64,000 nt of DNA from Muscardinus avellanarius (GCA_963383645.1 OY726565.1:34632529-34696528); one strand, 5' to 3'. Shown: positions 34,975 through 44,172, counted from the first letter of the stretch. Program-made: numbers and translations. Notes: generated by a model not told the origin, from the letters alone.

Positions 34975-37900
34975 CATTATGGTGTATATTAAAATGCACC
35001 AATAAAAGTATATTAAGGAATATATAAATATTCTAAATAATGAAAATAGAATGCTAGATTAAAGAACAAATAGGTAATAATGTCTCCAAGCCCTATTACA
35101 GTCAGTATTTTAGTAAACATATTACTAAACTATCTGATCTCTAAGGCTTATAAACATAGGTAAGTTTATGTATGACTTTTTTCCATAAACATACATACTA
35201 TTCTAAACTTTAAAAAAATAAGCTTTTTATTTTGAAATAATAATAAATTCACAGAAAAGCAGCCTGAGTTTCAGACTCCTCTGATGTTATCATCTTAAAC
35301 TGCTGTAATAGATTTGTTGAAACTAAAAACCCAACATTGGACCATTTGGTGATTAATCTGCAAACTGTATTTGGATTTCATCAGTTTTTACACTAAGCAT
35401 CCTTTTTACTTTTCCAGGATCAAATCCATGACACTGCACTGCATTAACTCATTGCATAGTCTCCTCTTGTTTATGATAGTTTCTCAATATTCTCTTGTTT
35501 TTAATGACCGTAAAAGGTTTTGATCATGTACTTTTCAGAATGCACTTCAATTATGTTTGATTCTTTTTCATGACTGACAAGTTATACATCTTAGGAAAGA
35601 ATATTATGGACGTGATGAGGTTCTCATCACAACACATCCACAAGACATTACTCATATTAGCCTTGATCACTTGGTGAAGGTAGTGTTTGTCAGTCACTGT
35701 AATTAGTTACTCCTTATCCCTTTTCATACTTTATTAACTGGAGGCAAGACACTAATTCACTCAATAAGCACTACTGTTTGCTCAAATTATCCTAGTTTTG
35801 GCCCTTGGGATTTCCCTGAGGTTGGCTCCACATTCCCACCCCCACCCCTTTTTTGGGTGTGTGGTACTGGAGATTGAACTCAGAGGCATTCTACATCTAA
35901 GTTATACCCCAGCCAGACTCTGTTTAAAAACCAGCCAGACGCTGATAATAACCCCAGACTCTGTTTTTATTGTGAAACAGAGTCTCAGTAGGTTGCTGAG
36001 ACTCAGGCTAAGTTGCAGAGGCTGACCTTCAATCCTCCTGTTCCAGCTTCCCAAGTATTAGGATCACAGGCATGTACCACCAAAACTGGTTTAAGCATTT
36101 TTTACTTTATGGTACAATGTGTCAGACTCATGTAGTTTTCCTGCATCAGCCCTAGAATCAGCCATTTCTCCAAGAAACATAGCACCTTTTGAGATTGGTT
36201 TTTAGAAGTAGATCTGCATGCTAAGACTACTCAGTTACTTGAGCATCACTCCTTCTAGACCCTCTTAGTGGAAGAGGTAGGTAATATATACTAATTCACA
36301 CATACATATGTGACCATCATCGTTTCTGTATCTTCTATCTGTAGGAAGCTCAACATGGGTTCCTGCTGATGTTTTCAGCTCTAAGTCAAAACCAAGAGAG
36401 TTCATTCTTACTTTCCCTTTTTGTCTGTAATGTCCCTCTCCAATAATGAGAAATGTGGCCCCCACCATCCAGGTAAAACACCAGTTTCCAAAGTTTTGGA
36501 GGCACTTCTTTTCCCCCATCACCTTCAGTTATGTCAGTAAGAGAACTAAGTTCATTTGTCAGTCTGAATTCAATCCTGAGATTGATCTTACAGCCTGATA
36601 CCTGTTTTTCCTAGTTTACATGTTAATGTTCACTTTGTGATTTATAGCCTGATTTTTTTTTTTTTTTTTGGTGGTACTAGGGGTGGAACCCAGAGACTTT
36701 CTACCTCTGGGCTATACTCCCATGTGGGGAGCCATTAAGGCTTTCCCCTAGATTAAATTTTCTGACTCAACAGACTGTCCTTTGCCCAGAGTCAACAAGG
36801 TTTGGGGTTATGGAAAGTTCAAAAACGTCTAGGAGATGAACAGGTGGTGATGGCATGAGGGTATTGATTGGTCTATCTGTAATGTATGTGCTTTGGATTG
36901 GTCTGTATTGTATTCCGGTGGTGATAGCATGAGAATGTTGATTGACCTGTAACTGTGTATAAATACCTCTGGAAAAACAAGCCCAGCGTCAGCACAATAG
37001 AGATGAGATTGACCCAGAAGTAGGCATCGGTGCAATAGAGAATACTGACCCAAGCATAGTCGTAGACCAGTAGGAAATATTGACCCAAGAACAGGGGTCA
37101 GCCAGTAGAGATAGTAGGCTGGTGGCTCCCCCATGTCAAAATAAATTAAATATTCTGAGAATCAAATTCTTAAAGAGTTAAATTCTTCATCCTCACGCCT
37201 CTCTTCAGAACCTGTACTTTTGCTGGCTGGCTTCAGCACTCCCAGACCTATTTTATATTTTATTTGGAAATGGGGTCTCACTAAGTTGCTGAGAGCCTCA
37301 CTAGGTAGCTGAGGCTGGCTTCAAACCTATGCAATCCTCCTGTCTCAGCCTCCCAAGCATGGTGATTACAAGCATGCACCACCATGCTCGGCTGCTTGAT
37401 TAGTTTTGATAAATGAATGCAGTTATGTATTTGCCACTCCAGCACCATGAACAATAGTTCTTTCACCTGAAAGGTTCCTTTCTGTACACCCTTTATAGTA
37501 AAACACTCTCTCCTCCAACAACAACTGTCAACCATTGATTTGATTTCTGTCTCTATAGTTTTGCCTCTAAGAATGTCATAGGAATGGAATAATAAAGTCT
37601 TTTAGGTCTAGCTATTTTTACTTAAAATATGCATTTAAGCTAAGTGTGATGGTGCATGCCTGTAATATCAGTACTTGAGAGGCTGAGACAAGAGGATAGC
37701 AGGTTCGAGGCCAGCCTCAGCAACCTAGTGAGACTTTGTTTAAAGTCTTTAATTCACTTGGGTAAACTACCCAGGGCTACTGGTTTCTATGATAAATTTT
37801 AAGAAACACAAGACTGACTCCCAAAGCATTTGTGTCATTCTGCAGTATTATCAGCAATGATTGAGTATTAATATTGCTCTACATTCTTAACAGCATGTGG

Positions 37901-38089
37901 TATCATCAATGTTATTGGACTTTAGCTATTATAATGGGTACATAATGGTCTCTCATGATTTTAGCTTCAGTTTCCCTGAATATCTTTTCATGCGTTTATT
38001 TTTCATCTGTATATATACTTTGATGAACTGTCTGAACAGAACTTTTGTGCATTTTTCTTTGTTTAGAGTTGAATAGGTTCAATATATGC

Positions 38090-38135
<46 letters not shown>

Positions 38136-40099
38136 GAACAGTGAGGTGAGAACATCCCTGCCCTTTTAATTTTAAAAGTGTCTCACTTAATGCCAAATAT
38201 GAGTTTTATTTGTCCTACAGAATTTCTACTATCAGGAATTTCTGACTGTATCCCCATCTGTTCTTTGCAGTTGGAAATATTTTTTGTTCATTCATTCATT
38301 TGTTTGTTAAACCTAGGCCTTATTCCTCCAAGCTATACCCCCAGCCTTATTTTTATTTTTTCATTTTTTATTTTGAAACAGGGTATCACTAAGTTGCTGA
38401 GGTGTTCTCTAAGTTTCTGAGGTTAGTCATGAACCTGGGATCCTCCTGTCTCAGCCCTCCAAGTACTGGGATTACAGGTGTGTGCCACTACACCCGATGG
38501 ACAGGGAATCTTTTCAACAGAACAGTGGTAAGGGAAAATTTTTTATAAAGATGTAATAATTTAAACAGTATGGCACTACTACAGGAATATAATCAGGATA
38601 AAATGAACCATTATTCTGAAACTGATTCAAGAACATATGAAAACTGTAAAATATAACCTGGAATATTTCAAAGCAATAGGCAAAAGAGGCAATACAAAGT
38701 ACTCAGTTCATATGTCCTGCTCCTCTCCCTTGGAGCAGCAATCCTGTAGTTCAAGGTAAACCCTGATTGGTCCTTATTACCCTGACATTACATGTGACTT
38801 ACCACAGGAATAGGTTAAAAGATGAGCAGATATTCAGATCTAAGCTATTTAGTCTATGGCATTTCCCTGGCCATTCAGACAAGTTTAGATAGACCCTTTA
38901 TAGTGAATGAAAGATTTTTTTAAACAATATGATTGCAATAAATTAGCCCTGTTGTTTTTCTCTTCGGATACAGTATGTGATATTGGCTTGAGATTGTCAT
39001 AGCCATTTTGAAACATGCAGGAAGATGCAGGTAAAGCCAAGGGAACTGCATCAAAATAGAACCTGTTATCATACCTAATAACACATATTATGACTTGACT
39101 TTTTAGTTATGTAAAGTAATAACTTATTTCTAAAGGCAGTTAAGATAGGTTTTTACAAATGTAGTAAGAGAAAGACATATTTAAAAAAAGACATATTTCC
39201 TTCCATTCACTCCCCGTAGTCATTTCAGTTCCACATTAGCTTTTTTTTTTTTTTTTTTTTGGTGGTACTGGGGTTCCTGGAAGCCCTTGTACCTCCGGGC
39301 TACACTCCCAGACCTATTTTTACATTTTTTTATTTGGAAACAGGGTCTCCTAAGCCAGCGCGCGGGGCTGGCTTCAAACTTGCGCGATCCTCCTGTTTCT
39401 GCCTCCCAAGCGCGGGGATTACAAGCGTGCGCCACCACGCCCGGCTCCACATTAGCTTTTAGCTAAAGGCTTCTGGGAATGGGGGTGCTAATTCCCTGGC
39501 ATATTGTCTGACCCCAATACAGGCAGGGTGTATTTTGGCAGCCAGGAAAAGATTTCAATGGTCTCAGTTCAGCTATTTACCTAGTTAAAAGAATACAAAA
39601 GTCTTGTACTTTGTATCAAGGTAAATTCCAACACAGCATATTTTATGTACTATCAAGGATCCATACAAATTCCACAATTATCATCTAATGGCTTATAACC
39701 TTAGGCTTAAGAAAGACCCAATAAGCACATTAAAGGCAGAAAACATATAGAAATTAATGAATTTGACTAAATAAAACTTCCAAATTATGAATGTTAAGTT
39801 ACATGGCAAATAAGAAACTGTGACAAATTTCTCGAAATATATGACAAACACAGCTAATGATAATCTTAACTGGTGAAGGTATAAACTTAACCTTCTAAAA
39901 ATATAATATTTTAGCCGGGCGTGGTGGCGCACGCTTGTAATCCCCGCGCTTGGGAGGCAGAGACAGGAGGATCGTGCAGGTTCAAAGCCAGCCGCGCGCC
40001 CTGGCTTAGGAGACCCTGTTTCCAAAATGAAAATGTAAAAAATAGGTCTGGGAGTGTAGCCCGGAGGTAGAAGGGCTTCCAGGAACCCCAGTACCACCA

Positions 40100-40169
<70 letters not shown>

Positions 40170-43100
40170 CTTTTATAAGCCTTTAAATATATATAACCTA
40201 GGAATTAATTTCCAAAGAACATTAAGGGCTGGTATAAATATGTAACTACAAGGATACTCATTTTAAAATATTTTTGGAGGGAATGGGGCTTGAACTCAGG
40301 GCTGCTCTACCTCTGAGCTACTCCCTCATCTTTATTTTTATTTTGAAACAGTCTTGGTAAGTTGCTGAGGCTGTCTTTGAACATTGCAATCCTCCTGTCT
40401 CAACCTCTCAGGTACTAGGATTACAGGCATGCATTACTACAATCCTGCTCATTTTTAACTATTCTTAATTAAAAACAATAGCTAATACATAGGTTCAATC
40501 TATTCCTATTGTTCTGTATCTTAATTTGATTAGAACAGATCCTGAGATAAGGATCCTCCAAAACACCTGGGAATTTCCCAAGAGACTGGGAAATGAGATA
40601 GAGAAGGAAAGGAAGCTGTGCTCAGCAAATCACCACCATGGGCAGCTCATGTTTAATCCTGAAGAGGAAGTGTGAGTGGGGTGGAACATGCCTCATATAT
40701 ATTCTCCTGCTAAAAAGGTCAGAAAGCTGGGGTCTTCCTTCCATTCACTCCCCATAGTCATTTCAGTTCCACATTAGCTTTTAGCTAAAGGCTGCTGGGA
40801 ATGGGGGTGCTAATTTCCTGGCATATCGTCTGACCCCAATACAGGCAGGGTGTATTTTGGCAGCTAGGAAAAGATTTCATTTCTAGGCAAATAATTCACA
40901 TATGTTGGCAGATAGAAGCTGGACTGTAAGCATAGAGAAGTAAAAGTGTTAAAAGATCTATAGTGAGGGATATCAATAGATGGCCTTTGGGAAGTGCCTG
41001 GGTCATAGGGTGGGGCTCTCATGAATGAAATTAGTGTTCTTATCAAAGAGGTGCCAGAGAACTACCTTGTCCCTTCCTCTAATCAAGTACACAGGAAGAA
41101 GGTGCCATCTATGTATTAGAAAGTGAGCCCTCACCATACATCAAATATGCTGGTGCCTTAAACTTCTTAGCCTCCAGGACTATAAGAAAAGATGATTATA
41201 AGCTACTCGGTCTATGGTATTTAATTACAGCAGCAGTGAACTAAGACATTATGTCAAGTGCTATTTAAAAATGAGCAGTGATAGAGAATGCTTAATAAAT
41301 GTTCATTGAATGAGTACATACTGCTTAGAACTTTAAAACATTTCCCATTAAAACAATGCTAATACTGAGTTATACCTTTCTGTAGTTCATAAATCTATAT
41401 AATATAGCTAAGTAACAGCTTATTCATTTAGAATTTCATGCTTTTAAAAATTTTTTGACTTATACATTGTTACATATATGAGCATAACTCATGAATGCAA
41501 AACAGATGAATGAGTTCTGCTCTGCAAAGATTTAGAATACACAGGAGAGACAAGTAAACCAAGAATTATAACAGTGTGATAAGTGTCATTACAAGTGAAG
41601 AACAGAGTATGGTATGGTAGGAATTATTGTTATATTAGGAAAAGAATGCAAGAGGTGAGCTCAATTTGGTTCTTAAAGGAGGGGTCAGCAAGACAAACTG
41701 GGAAGACAGATGACAGGAAATGAAGTTTCAATATAGTAAGAATTTAGACTCTGAGGAGCTCTTTAAAGCAGGGAGTGATGTCTATAAACCTCAAAATCCA
41801 ATATTCTGAGGTTTAAAATGAATAAGAAGTTTGTAAATACCCATAATTCATCCTGATAAGTAATATAAATGAGTTCTATATTATCTACTGAACAAATTAT
41901 CTACATGACTGCTTTTCTCCACTATCAGAGATAATTGGGAGATTATTGTCCCTTGTCTTGCTTTGAACACTGGATCAATGTAATTACTATAAATTGGATT
42001 TAGAATTTATTTTGTTTCACATATTAGGAGTTAGGGACACATGAGCTCAGCCTACATTTTATATAAATGACTTAAGAACTAGTTACATTATTCAAATAGG
42101 AGGACAACACAAAATATTTTTCTATATACTAAACCCATTTTAGTGACATTAATAACAATTAGCATTTTTTTTCCACTTGGTACTGGAGATTAAACCCATA
42201 GGAATTCTACATCTGAGCTACACTCCCAGTCCTATTTTATTTTTATTTTGAAACAAAGTCTCACTAGGTTGATGAGAGTCTCACTTCTTATTGAGGCTGT
42301 CCTAGAACCTGAGTTCCTCCTGTTTCAACCTCCCAGATACTGGGATTACAGGCATGTGCCACCACACCTGGCTTAAATTCTTCTAAATTGTGAAATCACT
42401 TAGAGGATTTTTCCAAATGACTTTTTAGTAACTCTTATGTTTGTAAAAGCAATACAAACATATTTTCTTATTAAAGATTTGTTTTGGGTGTATGCCATTT
42501 CTAGCAAAACACCGGAAGCAAGAATGTATTTTTTTAATTGGTGGAATGTCTGTATTTTTACAAACTCAGTGTTACCCTGGATAATTCACAACTTTGACCT
42601 TAGGGTCCTGCTTTATAAAATGATGAAACTGAAAATTTTAATGTCCAATGGTTTCTAATTTTCTTTCATTATCTGGATCCTGGCATAGTTGGAAGTAACC
42701 TCGATTTTGGTTTCAGGGACACATGAACTCAAGGGCTGTCCTGTAATGTACTGGTATTGGGAAGAGGGTTTAAAATGTATTAATGTGTCAATACTGGGAA
42801 AGATGTCCAATCTTGAAATATGTCTTCTTTACTAAGAAAGCCAGGGTTAGCTAACATGTCCTTGCATTCCTAAGAACAATTTAACACATTTTGGGGGAGA
42901 AGACAAAAGGTAAAAGCCTGTGTCTGGAGACAGAGATGCCTCCCCCTCAGGCCATAAATCTGGGCCTGTGTTTGGAGACAGAGATGTCTCCCCCTTTAGG
43001 CCATAAATGCGGCTGGAGATAAGGGGTAACATGATCTCCAAAAATCAGAGGGACCTGCTGGACTTAGACAGGATAAAAACTCAGTAAACTGGAGTTCCTT

Positions 43101-44144
43101 GGCATTTTCATTCGAATTGCCCCCCTGTCCCCCTCTGTGGCACAGGGCTGTAACTATCTCTATATTTCTATCTTTTTAATAAACTTCTTTAAATCTTCAG
43201 CAGCTGTCCAAGCGATGAATACTTATTCTTAGCTTAGGACAAGAATCTACGGTTTTTCTGTTTGTCTGTGTGATGGGGGGGGGGTTACTTCTCCACACAC
43301 ACACACCATGCACCTCCCCCCCCAACATATTCCCGCAACAGTCCTGCCTAAGTTCAGAGAACTACTTACCCTTTTATATCTGAAAGTGAGATTATTAAGA
43401 CATGTCTAACAGGGTTGTGTGAATTAAGGCAAGTACTTTTTTCTTTTCTTAGAAATGGGCTTCCGGTAAGATTTATTTAATAATATGTCTCACGTCCATC
43501 TCTGGTAGGTGGAAGTATTTCATGGGTGTGACATCTACAATATGAGAGCCAAAACTAAATTTAAAAAGTTGAAGAGTTTGAGGGAGCGTTATAAGCCCAA
43601 AGTGGATGCTACCTCCCCCCATTTCATCCTCACATGACTGTTTGCAAATAGTACCAAAGAACCACGCACAGAATTCCACCAGGTAGAATCAAAACGACCC
43701 AAACAACGACACCACCCCCCCAGCTTAGGGTGGGGAATCCTCCTTAGGCAAGTATTTACTTCTCCCCTTTATTTCTACTTTAACAACCGTGGCCTGCCCG
43801 ACTGGCGGGCATTTTAAGAGGCCGAGTCACCCGGCCCGACTCACCGGCAGCCCCTGCTGCCCGAGGCTCTGCGTGATGTAGTCGAGGCGGCGGCCCACGC
43901 TCGCCTTGGCCTCGGCGGCCGCGGCCTTGGTGCTGCTGACCCGCACGGCCACCTGCGCCCGGTCGGGGGCGGCGGACACCTCGGCCGCGCCGCTCACGCG
44001 CACCTCGCGGGTGGCCGCCGGCGCCCGGGGGCCGGGGTCGGGCCGCTCCTCGCCGCCGCACGCCCAGGTGTTCTCCCGGCCGCGGTCCGCCCAGGGCACC
44101 AGCTCTGCGAACACCCGGGTCGGCGGCGCCCGCTGCAGCGACAT
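23638..44144 (-). CDS. IRAK1BP1: IRAK1BP1 (SIMPL), IRAK1-binding protein 1, four coding exons
   Basis: Product: the SIMPL protein (SIMPL/DUF541 family). From the literature on the family, it binds the IRAK1/Pelle-like kinase and acts as a co-activator of NF-kB p65 in TNF and IL-1 signalling, in cytoplasm and nucleus. Seen here: exons at 44144-43845, 32681-32616, 24148-24018 and 23908-23638 (300+66+131+271 = 768 bp), each with GT/AG borders, joining in frame to 255 residues plus stop. The human protein is about 260 residues. The N-terminus reads MSLQRAPPTRVFAELVPWAD. The conserved core includes DRAQVAVRVSSTKAAAAEAK, VTVTKDFKRVENAYHMEAE and EVCHLVGQTLGKPLLIKEEE. The C-terminus ends in a basic KGKEKKKKHL, a possible nuclear-localisation patch. 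No internal stops or frameshifts. The start is the first ATG in the island and matches the family N-terminus. It is a TATA-less CpG-island gene. Confidence 0.97.
24018..24148 (-). CDS. IRAK1BP1: IRAK1BP1 exon 3
   Basis: Acceptor TTTACAG, donor CG|GTAAGTG (24011-24017). 131 bp, entering in phase 0 and leaving two bases of an Arg codon. Encodes VCITFTEFGKMQNICNF and the ISPPQFYHT stretch of the SIMPL core. Confidence 0.96.
24149..25493. other. IRAK1BP1 intron 2, unique part with a possible LTR relic
   Basis: No SINE. The stretch from about 24830 to 25200 has an AATAAAAGG box and then an AATAAAG signal followed by CTGAGC-rich sequence, faintly LTR-like. Not enough to call. Confidence 0.35.
25494..25702 (+). 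mobile_element. B1-dID SINE with target-site duplication
   Basis: AGCCGGGCATGGTGGCGCCC head. Flanked by ATGGTGAATTT and ATGGTGAACTT (one mismatch). It lies antisense to IRAK1BP1 in intron 2. Confidence 0.95.
25703..26228. other. Intron 2 DNA, nothing recognised
   Basis: A short open frame at 25768-25971 has no recognisable content. Confidence 0.45.
26229..26426 (-). mobile_element. B1-dID SINE, antisense
   Basis: GGGGTACTGGGGATTGAAC start, CACCATACCCAGCT end. Confidence 0.9.
26663..26868 (+). mobile_element. B1-dID SINE, type B, young
   Basis: GCCGGGCGTGGTGGCACATG head, CTTCCAGGAACCCCAGTACC tail, 27-base A run. Flanked by TCTTTCTT on both sides. Inserted in the old L1. Confidence 0.95.
27237..27470 (+). 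mobile_element. B1-dID SINE with target-site duplication
   Basis: GCTGGGTTTGGTGGTGCATAC head, tail CCCTGTGTTCCACCCCCAGTA. Flanked by AAAGTATGTTA and AAAGTGTGTTA. Confidence 0.93.
27708..27900 (+). mobile_element. B1-dID SINE, aged
   Basis: AGCTAGGCATGGTGGTACAC head, GGCTGAGAGTGTATCTCAGAG tail. Confidence 0.87.
28405..28597 (-). mobile_element. B1-dID SINE, antisense, aged
   Basis: ACTGCGGATAGAAGTCAGAGC start, GACACCAGCACACAGGGCT end. Confidence 0.85.
29106..29296 (-). mobile_element. B1-dID SINE, antisense
   Basis: GCAGGTCTGGGGATGGAACC start (GGTCTGGGG subgroup). The middle of the tail is deleted. Ends CCACCACTCCCGGC. Confidence 0.92.
30011..31195. other. Intron 2 DNA, nothing recognised
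   Basis: About 1.2 kb of AT-rich single-copy-looking sequence. Confidence 0.5.
31196..31405 (+). mobile_element. B1-dID SINE ending in a G run
   Basis: GCCGGGTGTGGTTGTGCATG head. The tail lacks about 15 bp. After CCCCAGTACTA comes an 11-base G run and then the A run, an unusual end. Confidence 0.9.
31865..31941 (-). mobile_element. ID-type SINE, antisense
   Basis: GTGGTATTAGGGACTGAACCC, ACTAGACAAGTTCTATACCAC, GAGCTATATCCCTATCTCC. Confidence 0.8.
31977..32178 (-). mobile_element. B1-dID SINE, antisense
   Basis: TGTGGTACTGGGGACTGAAAT start, CCACCACACCCGGCT end. Confidence 0.9.
32616..32681 (-). CDS. IRAK1BP1: IRAK1BP1 exon 2
   Basis: Acceptor TGTTTCAG, donor GCAGAG|GTATGT. 66 bp, 22 codons, phase 0 at both ends. 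Encodes the AENVTVTKDFKRVENAY strand of the SIMPL domain. Skipping it would keep the frame. Confidence 0.96.
33091..33304 (-). mobile_element. B1-dID SINE, antisense, intermediate form
   Basis: TGGTGGTACTGGGAATAGAAC with GGGGCTTTCTACCTCTAGG. Linker AAATATTTCCTATTTGGAAAC. Ends CACCATGCCTGGCT. Confidence 0.92.
33561..33971 (-). mobile_element. Older B1-dID SINE split by a younger one
   Basis: The tail is at 33561-33621 (GTGGTAGTGAGGATTGAATCC) and the head at 33858-33971 (TTTTAAAACAGGGTCTTGC to CATACCTAGCT). The younger SINE sits between them, with TTTTTCAG on both sides. Confidence 0.88.
33642..33854 (-). mobile_element. B1-dID SINE, type B, antisense, inside an older SINE
   Basis: GGTGGTACTGGGGTTCCTAG start, CATCATGCCCGGCT end, long T run. 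Close to the type B consensus. Confidence 0.94.
33972..34450. other. Intron 1 DNA, nothing recognised
   Basis: AT-rich sequence ending in a short (ATT)n run at 34418-34448. Confidence 0.5.
34451..34513 (-). mobile_element. ID-type SINE fragment, antisense
   Basis: GTGCTAGGACATTAACCCAG and GGCAGGCACTTTTCTAAGC keep the ID order, strongly diverged. Confidence 0.55.
34671..34710. repeat. (TTA)n microsatellite
   Basis: About 13 trimers, the expanded A-tail of the next SINE. Confidence 0.95.
34711..34905 (-). mobile_element. B1-dID SINE, antisense
   Basis: GTGGGTCTGGGGTTGGAACC start, GCTACCATGCCCAGT end. GGTCTGGGG subgroup. Confidence 0.92.
34936..34972. repeat. (TA)n microsatellite
   Basis: About 18 TA units. 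Confidence 0.96.
35210..36640 (-). mobile_element. Ancient L1 3'UTR relic (L1M type)
   Basis: The complement of an old L1 3' region in correct order: TTTTTATTTTGAAATAATAATAA, TCAGTTTTTACACTAAGCATCC, CCTTGATCACTTGGTGAAGG, GCCCTAGAATCAGCCATTTC, TAGACCCTCTTAGTGGAAGAG. A SINE interrupts it at 35858-36091. Confidence 0.78.
35858..36091 (-). mobile_element. B1-dID SINE, antisense, with an internal duplication
   Basis: TGTGGTACTGGAGATTGAACTC start. A block CCAGACTCTGTTT appears twice (near 35914 and 35952), lengthening the linker by about 40 bp. Confidence 0.88.
36651..37394 (-). mobile_element. B1-dID SINE split by a solo LTR
   Basis: The tail is at 36651-36722 (GTGGTACTAGGGGTGGAACC...GGGCTATACTCCCA). 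It continues exactly at 37239 (CTCCCAGACCTATTTTATAT) to 37394. The CTCCCA overlap is the target duplication of the LTR. Confidence 0.95.
36723..37238 (+). mobile_element. Solo LTR, 516 bp, of an endogenous retrovirus
   Basis: It begins TGTGGGGAGCC and ends CTTCAGCA, flanked by perfect 6-bp duplications CTCCCA (36717-36722 and 37239-37244). TATAAA is at 36958-36963 and AATAAA at 37140-37145. The upstream part has a 76-bp-spaced repeat (GGTGGTGAT-GCATGAG at 36841 and 36917). Downstream are four units of 35-38 bp around CAATAGAG/CAGTAGAG and GACCCAAG (36990-37115). A 6-bp duplication and TG...CA ends fit a class II (ERVK-type) element. It lies antisense to IRAK1BP1 in intron 1. Confidence 0.95.
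37638..37746 (+). mobile_element. B1-dID SINE head only
   Basis: AAGCTAAGTGTGATGGTGCATG through GAGACTTTGTTTAAA. No tail. Confidence 0.8.
38092..38131. repeat. (GT)n microsatellite
   Basis: About 19 GT units. Confidence 0.96.
38308..38497 (-). mobile_element. B1-dID SINE, antisense, tail shortened
   Basis: TTAAACCTAGGCCTTATTCC start, GTGCCACTACACCCGATGG end. Confidence 0.88.
38498..39198. other. Intron 1 DNA, nothing recognised
   Basis: No repeat or exon signature recognised. Confidence 0.5.
39199..39557. repeat. Local duplication, copy 1 (interrupted by a SINE)
   Basis: TTCCTTCCATTCACTCCCCG through TTTGGCAGCCAGGAAAAG. With the SINE removed it is about 155 bp and about 97% identical to 40737-40880, 1.5 kb away on the same strand. 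Confidence 0.88.
39242..39446 (-). mobile_element. B1-dID SINE, type B, antisense, with target-site duplication
   Basis: GGTGGTACTGGGGTTCCTGG start, CACCACGCCCGGC end. TCCACATTAGC occurs on both sides. Its absence from the second copy of the duplication shows it arrived after the duplication. Confidence 0.96.
39913..40117 (+). mobile_element. B1-dID SINE, type B, young
   Basis: AGCCGGGCGTGGTGGCGCACG head, GAAGGGCTTCCAGGAACCCC tail, A run leading into (TA)n. Confidence 0.95.
40118..40168. repeat. (TA)n microsatellite
   Basis: About 25 TA units abutting a SINE A-tail. Confidence 0.96.
40275..40449 (-). mobile_element. B1-dID SINE, antisense, aged
   Basis: GGAATGGGGCTTGAACTCAGG start, GCATGCATTACTACAATCC end. 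Confidence 0.8.
40737..40880. repeat. Local duplication, copy 2 (uninterrupted)
   Basis: Same segment as 39199-39557 without the SINE. Five substitutions in about 150 bp are visible by eye. Confidence 0.88.
40955..41252 (+). mobile_element. MaLR LTR (MST-like), 5' part missing
   Basis: GGCCTTTGGGAAGTGCCTGGG, CTCTCATGAATGAAATTAGTG, AAGGTGCCATCTATG and the end GTGAACTAAGACA follow the MST/MLT LTR order. Ancient and diverged. Confidence 0.7.
41480..41790 (+). mobile_element. Ancient L2-like fragment
   Basis: GGAGAGACAAGTAAACCAAG, CAGTGTGATAAGTGTCATTAC and GAGGTGAGCTCAATTTGGTTC resemble an old mammalian LINE 2-type repeat. Weak. Confidence 0.4.
42177..42373 (-). mobile_element. B1-dID SINE, antisense
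   Basis: CTTGGTACTGGAGATTAAACC start, CCACCACACCTGGCT end. Confidence 0.9.
42880..43260 (+). mobile_element. LTR-like element with a 48-bp internal repeat
   Basis: GCCTGTGTCTGGAGACAGAG...GGCCATAAAT is repeated at 42916 and 42964. Downstream, ACAGGGCTGTAACTATCTC followed by AATAAACTTCTTTAAATCTTC matches 49195-49265. AATAAA plus a pyrimidine-rich end suggests an LTR R/U5 region. Boundaries are uncertain. Confidence 0.5.
43845..44144 (-). CDS. IRAK1BP1: IRAK1BP1 exon 1 (first coding exon)
   Basis: The ATG is at 44144-44142, then 100 codons, then donor CTGCCG|GTGAGT (GT at 43844-43843). Residues 30-45 are a Gly/Pro/Arg-rich stretch. From residue 46 (TREVRVSGAAEVSAAPDRAQ) the SIMPL domain begins. 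Two longer minus-strand frames overlap the exon but do not match the family. Confidence 0.97.
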
Positions 44145-44158
44145 CGCTAGGCCACGGG

Positions 44159-44172
44159 GTTCCCATAGCAAC
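44159..44172. promoter_or_regulatory. RFX X-box-like palindrome
   Basis: GTTCCCATAGCAAC matches the palindromic RFX consensus GTTGCCATGGCAAC at 12 of 14 positions. It lies 15 bp upstream of the IRAK1BP1 ATG, next to a GC box. Confidence 0.6.

Larger units (their letters stand above)
37395..38300 (-). mobile_element. Ancient L1 3'UTR relic, antisense
   Basis: TTTTGCCTCTAAGAATGTCATAG, TTTAGCTATTATAATGGGTAC and CTTTGATGAACTGTCTGAAC are in the order of the complement of an old L1 3' region. Interrupted by a B1 head at 37638-37746 and a (GT)n run. Confidence 0.7.

Noticed and set aside
39693..40100. 135-codon minus-strand open frame beginning MVVLGFLEALLPPGYTP
   Set aside because: This is the antisense translation of a type B SINE; the same peptide appears at every young antisense copy.
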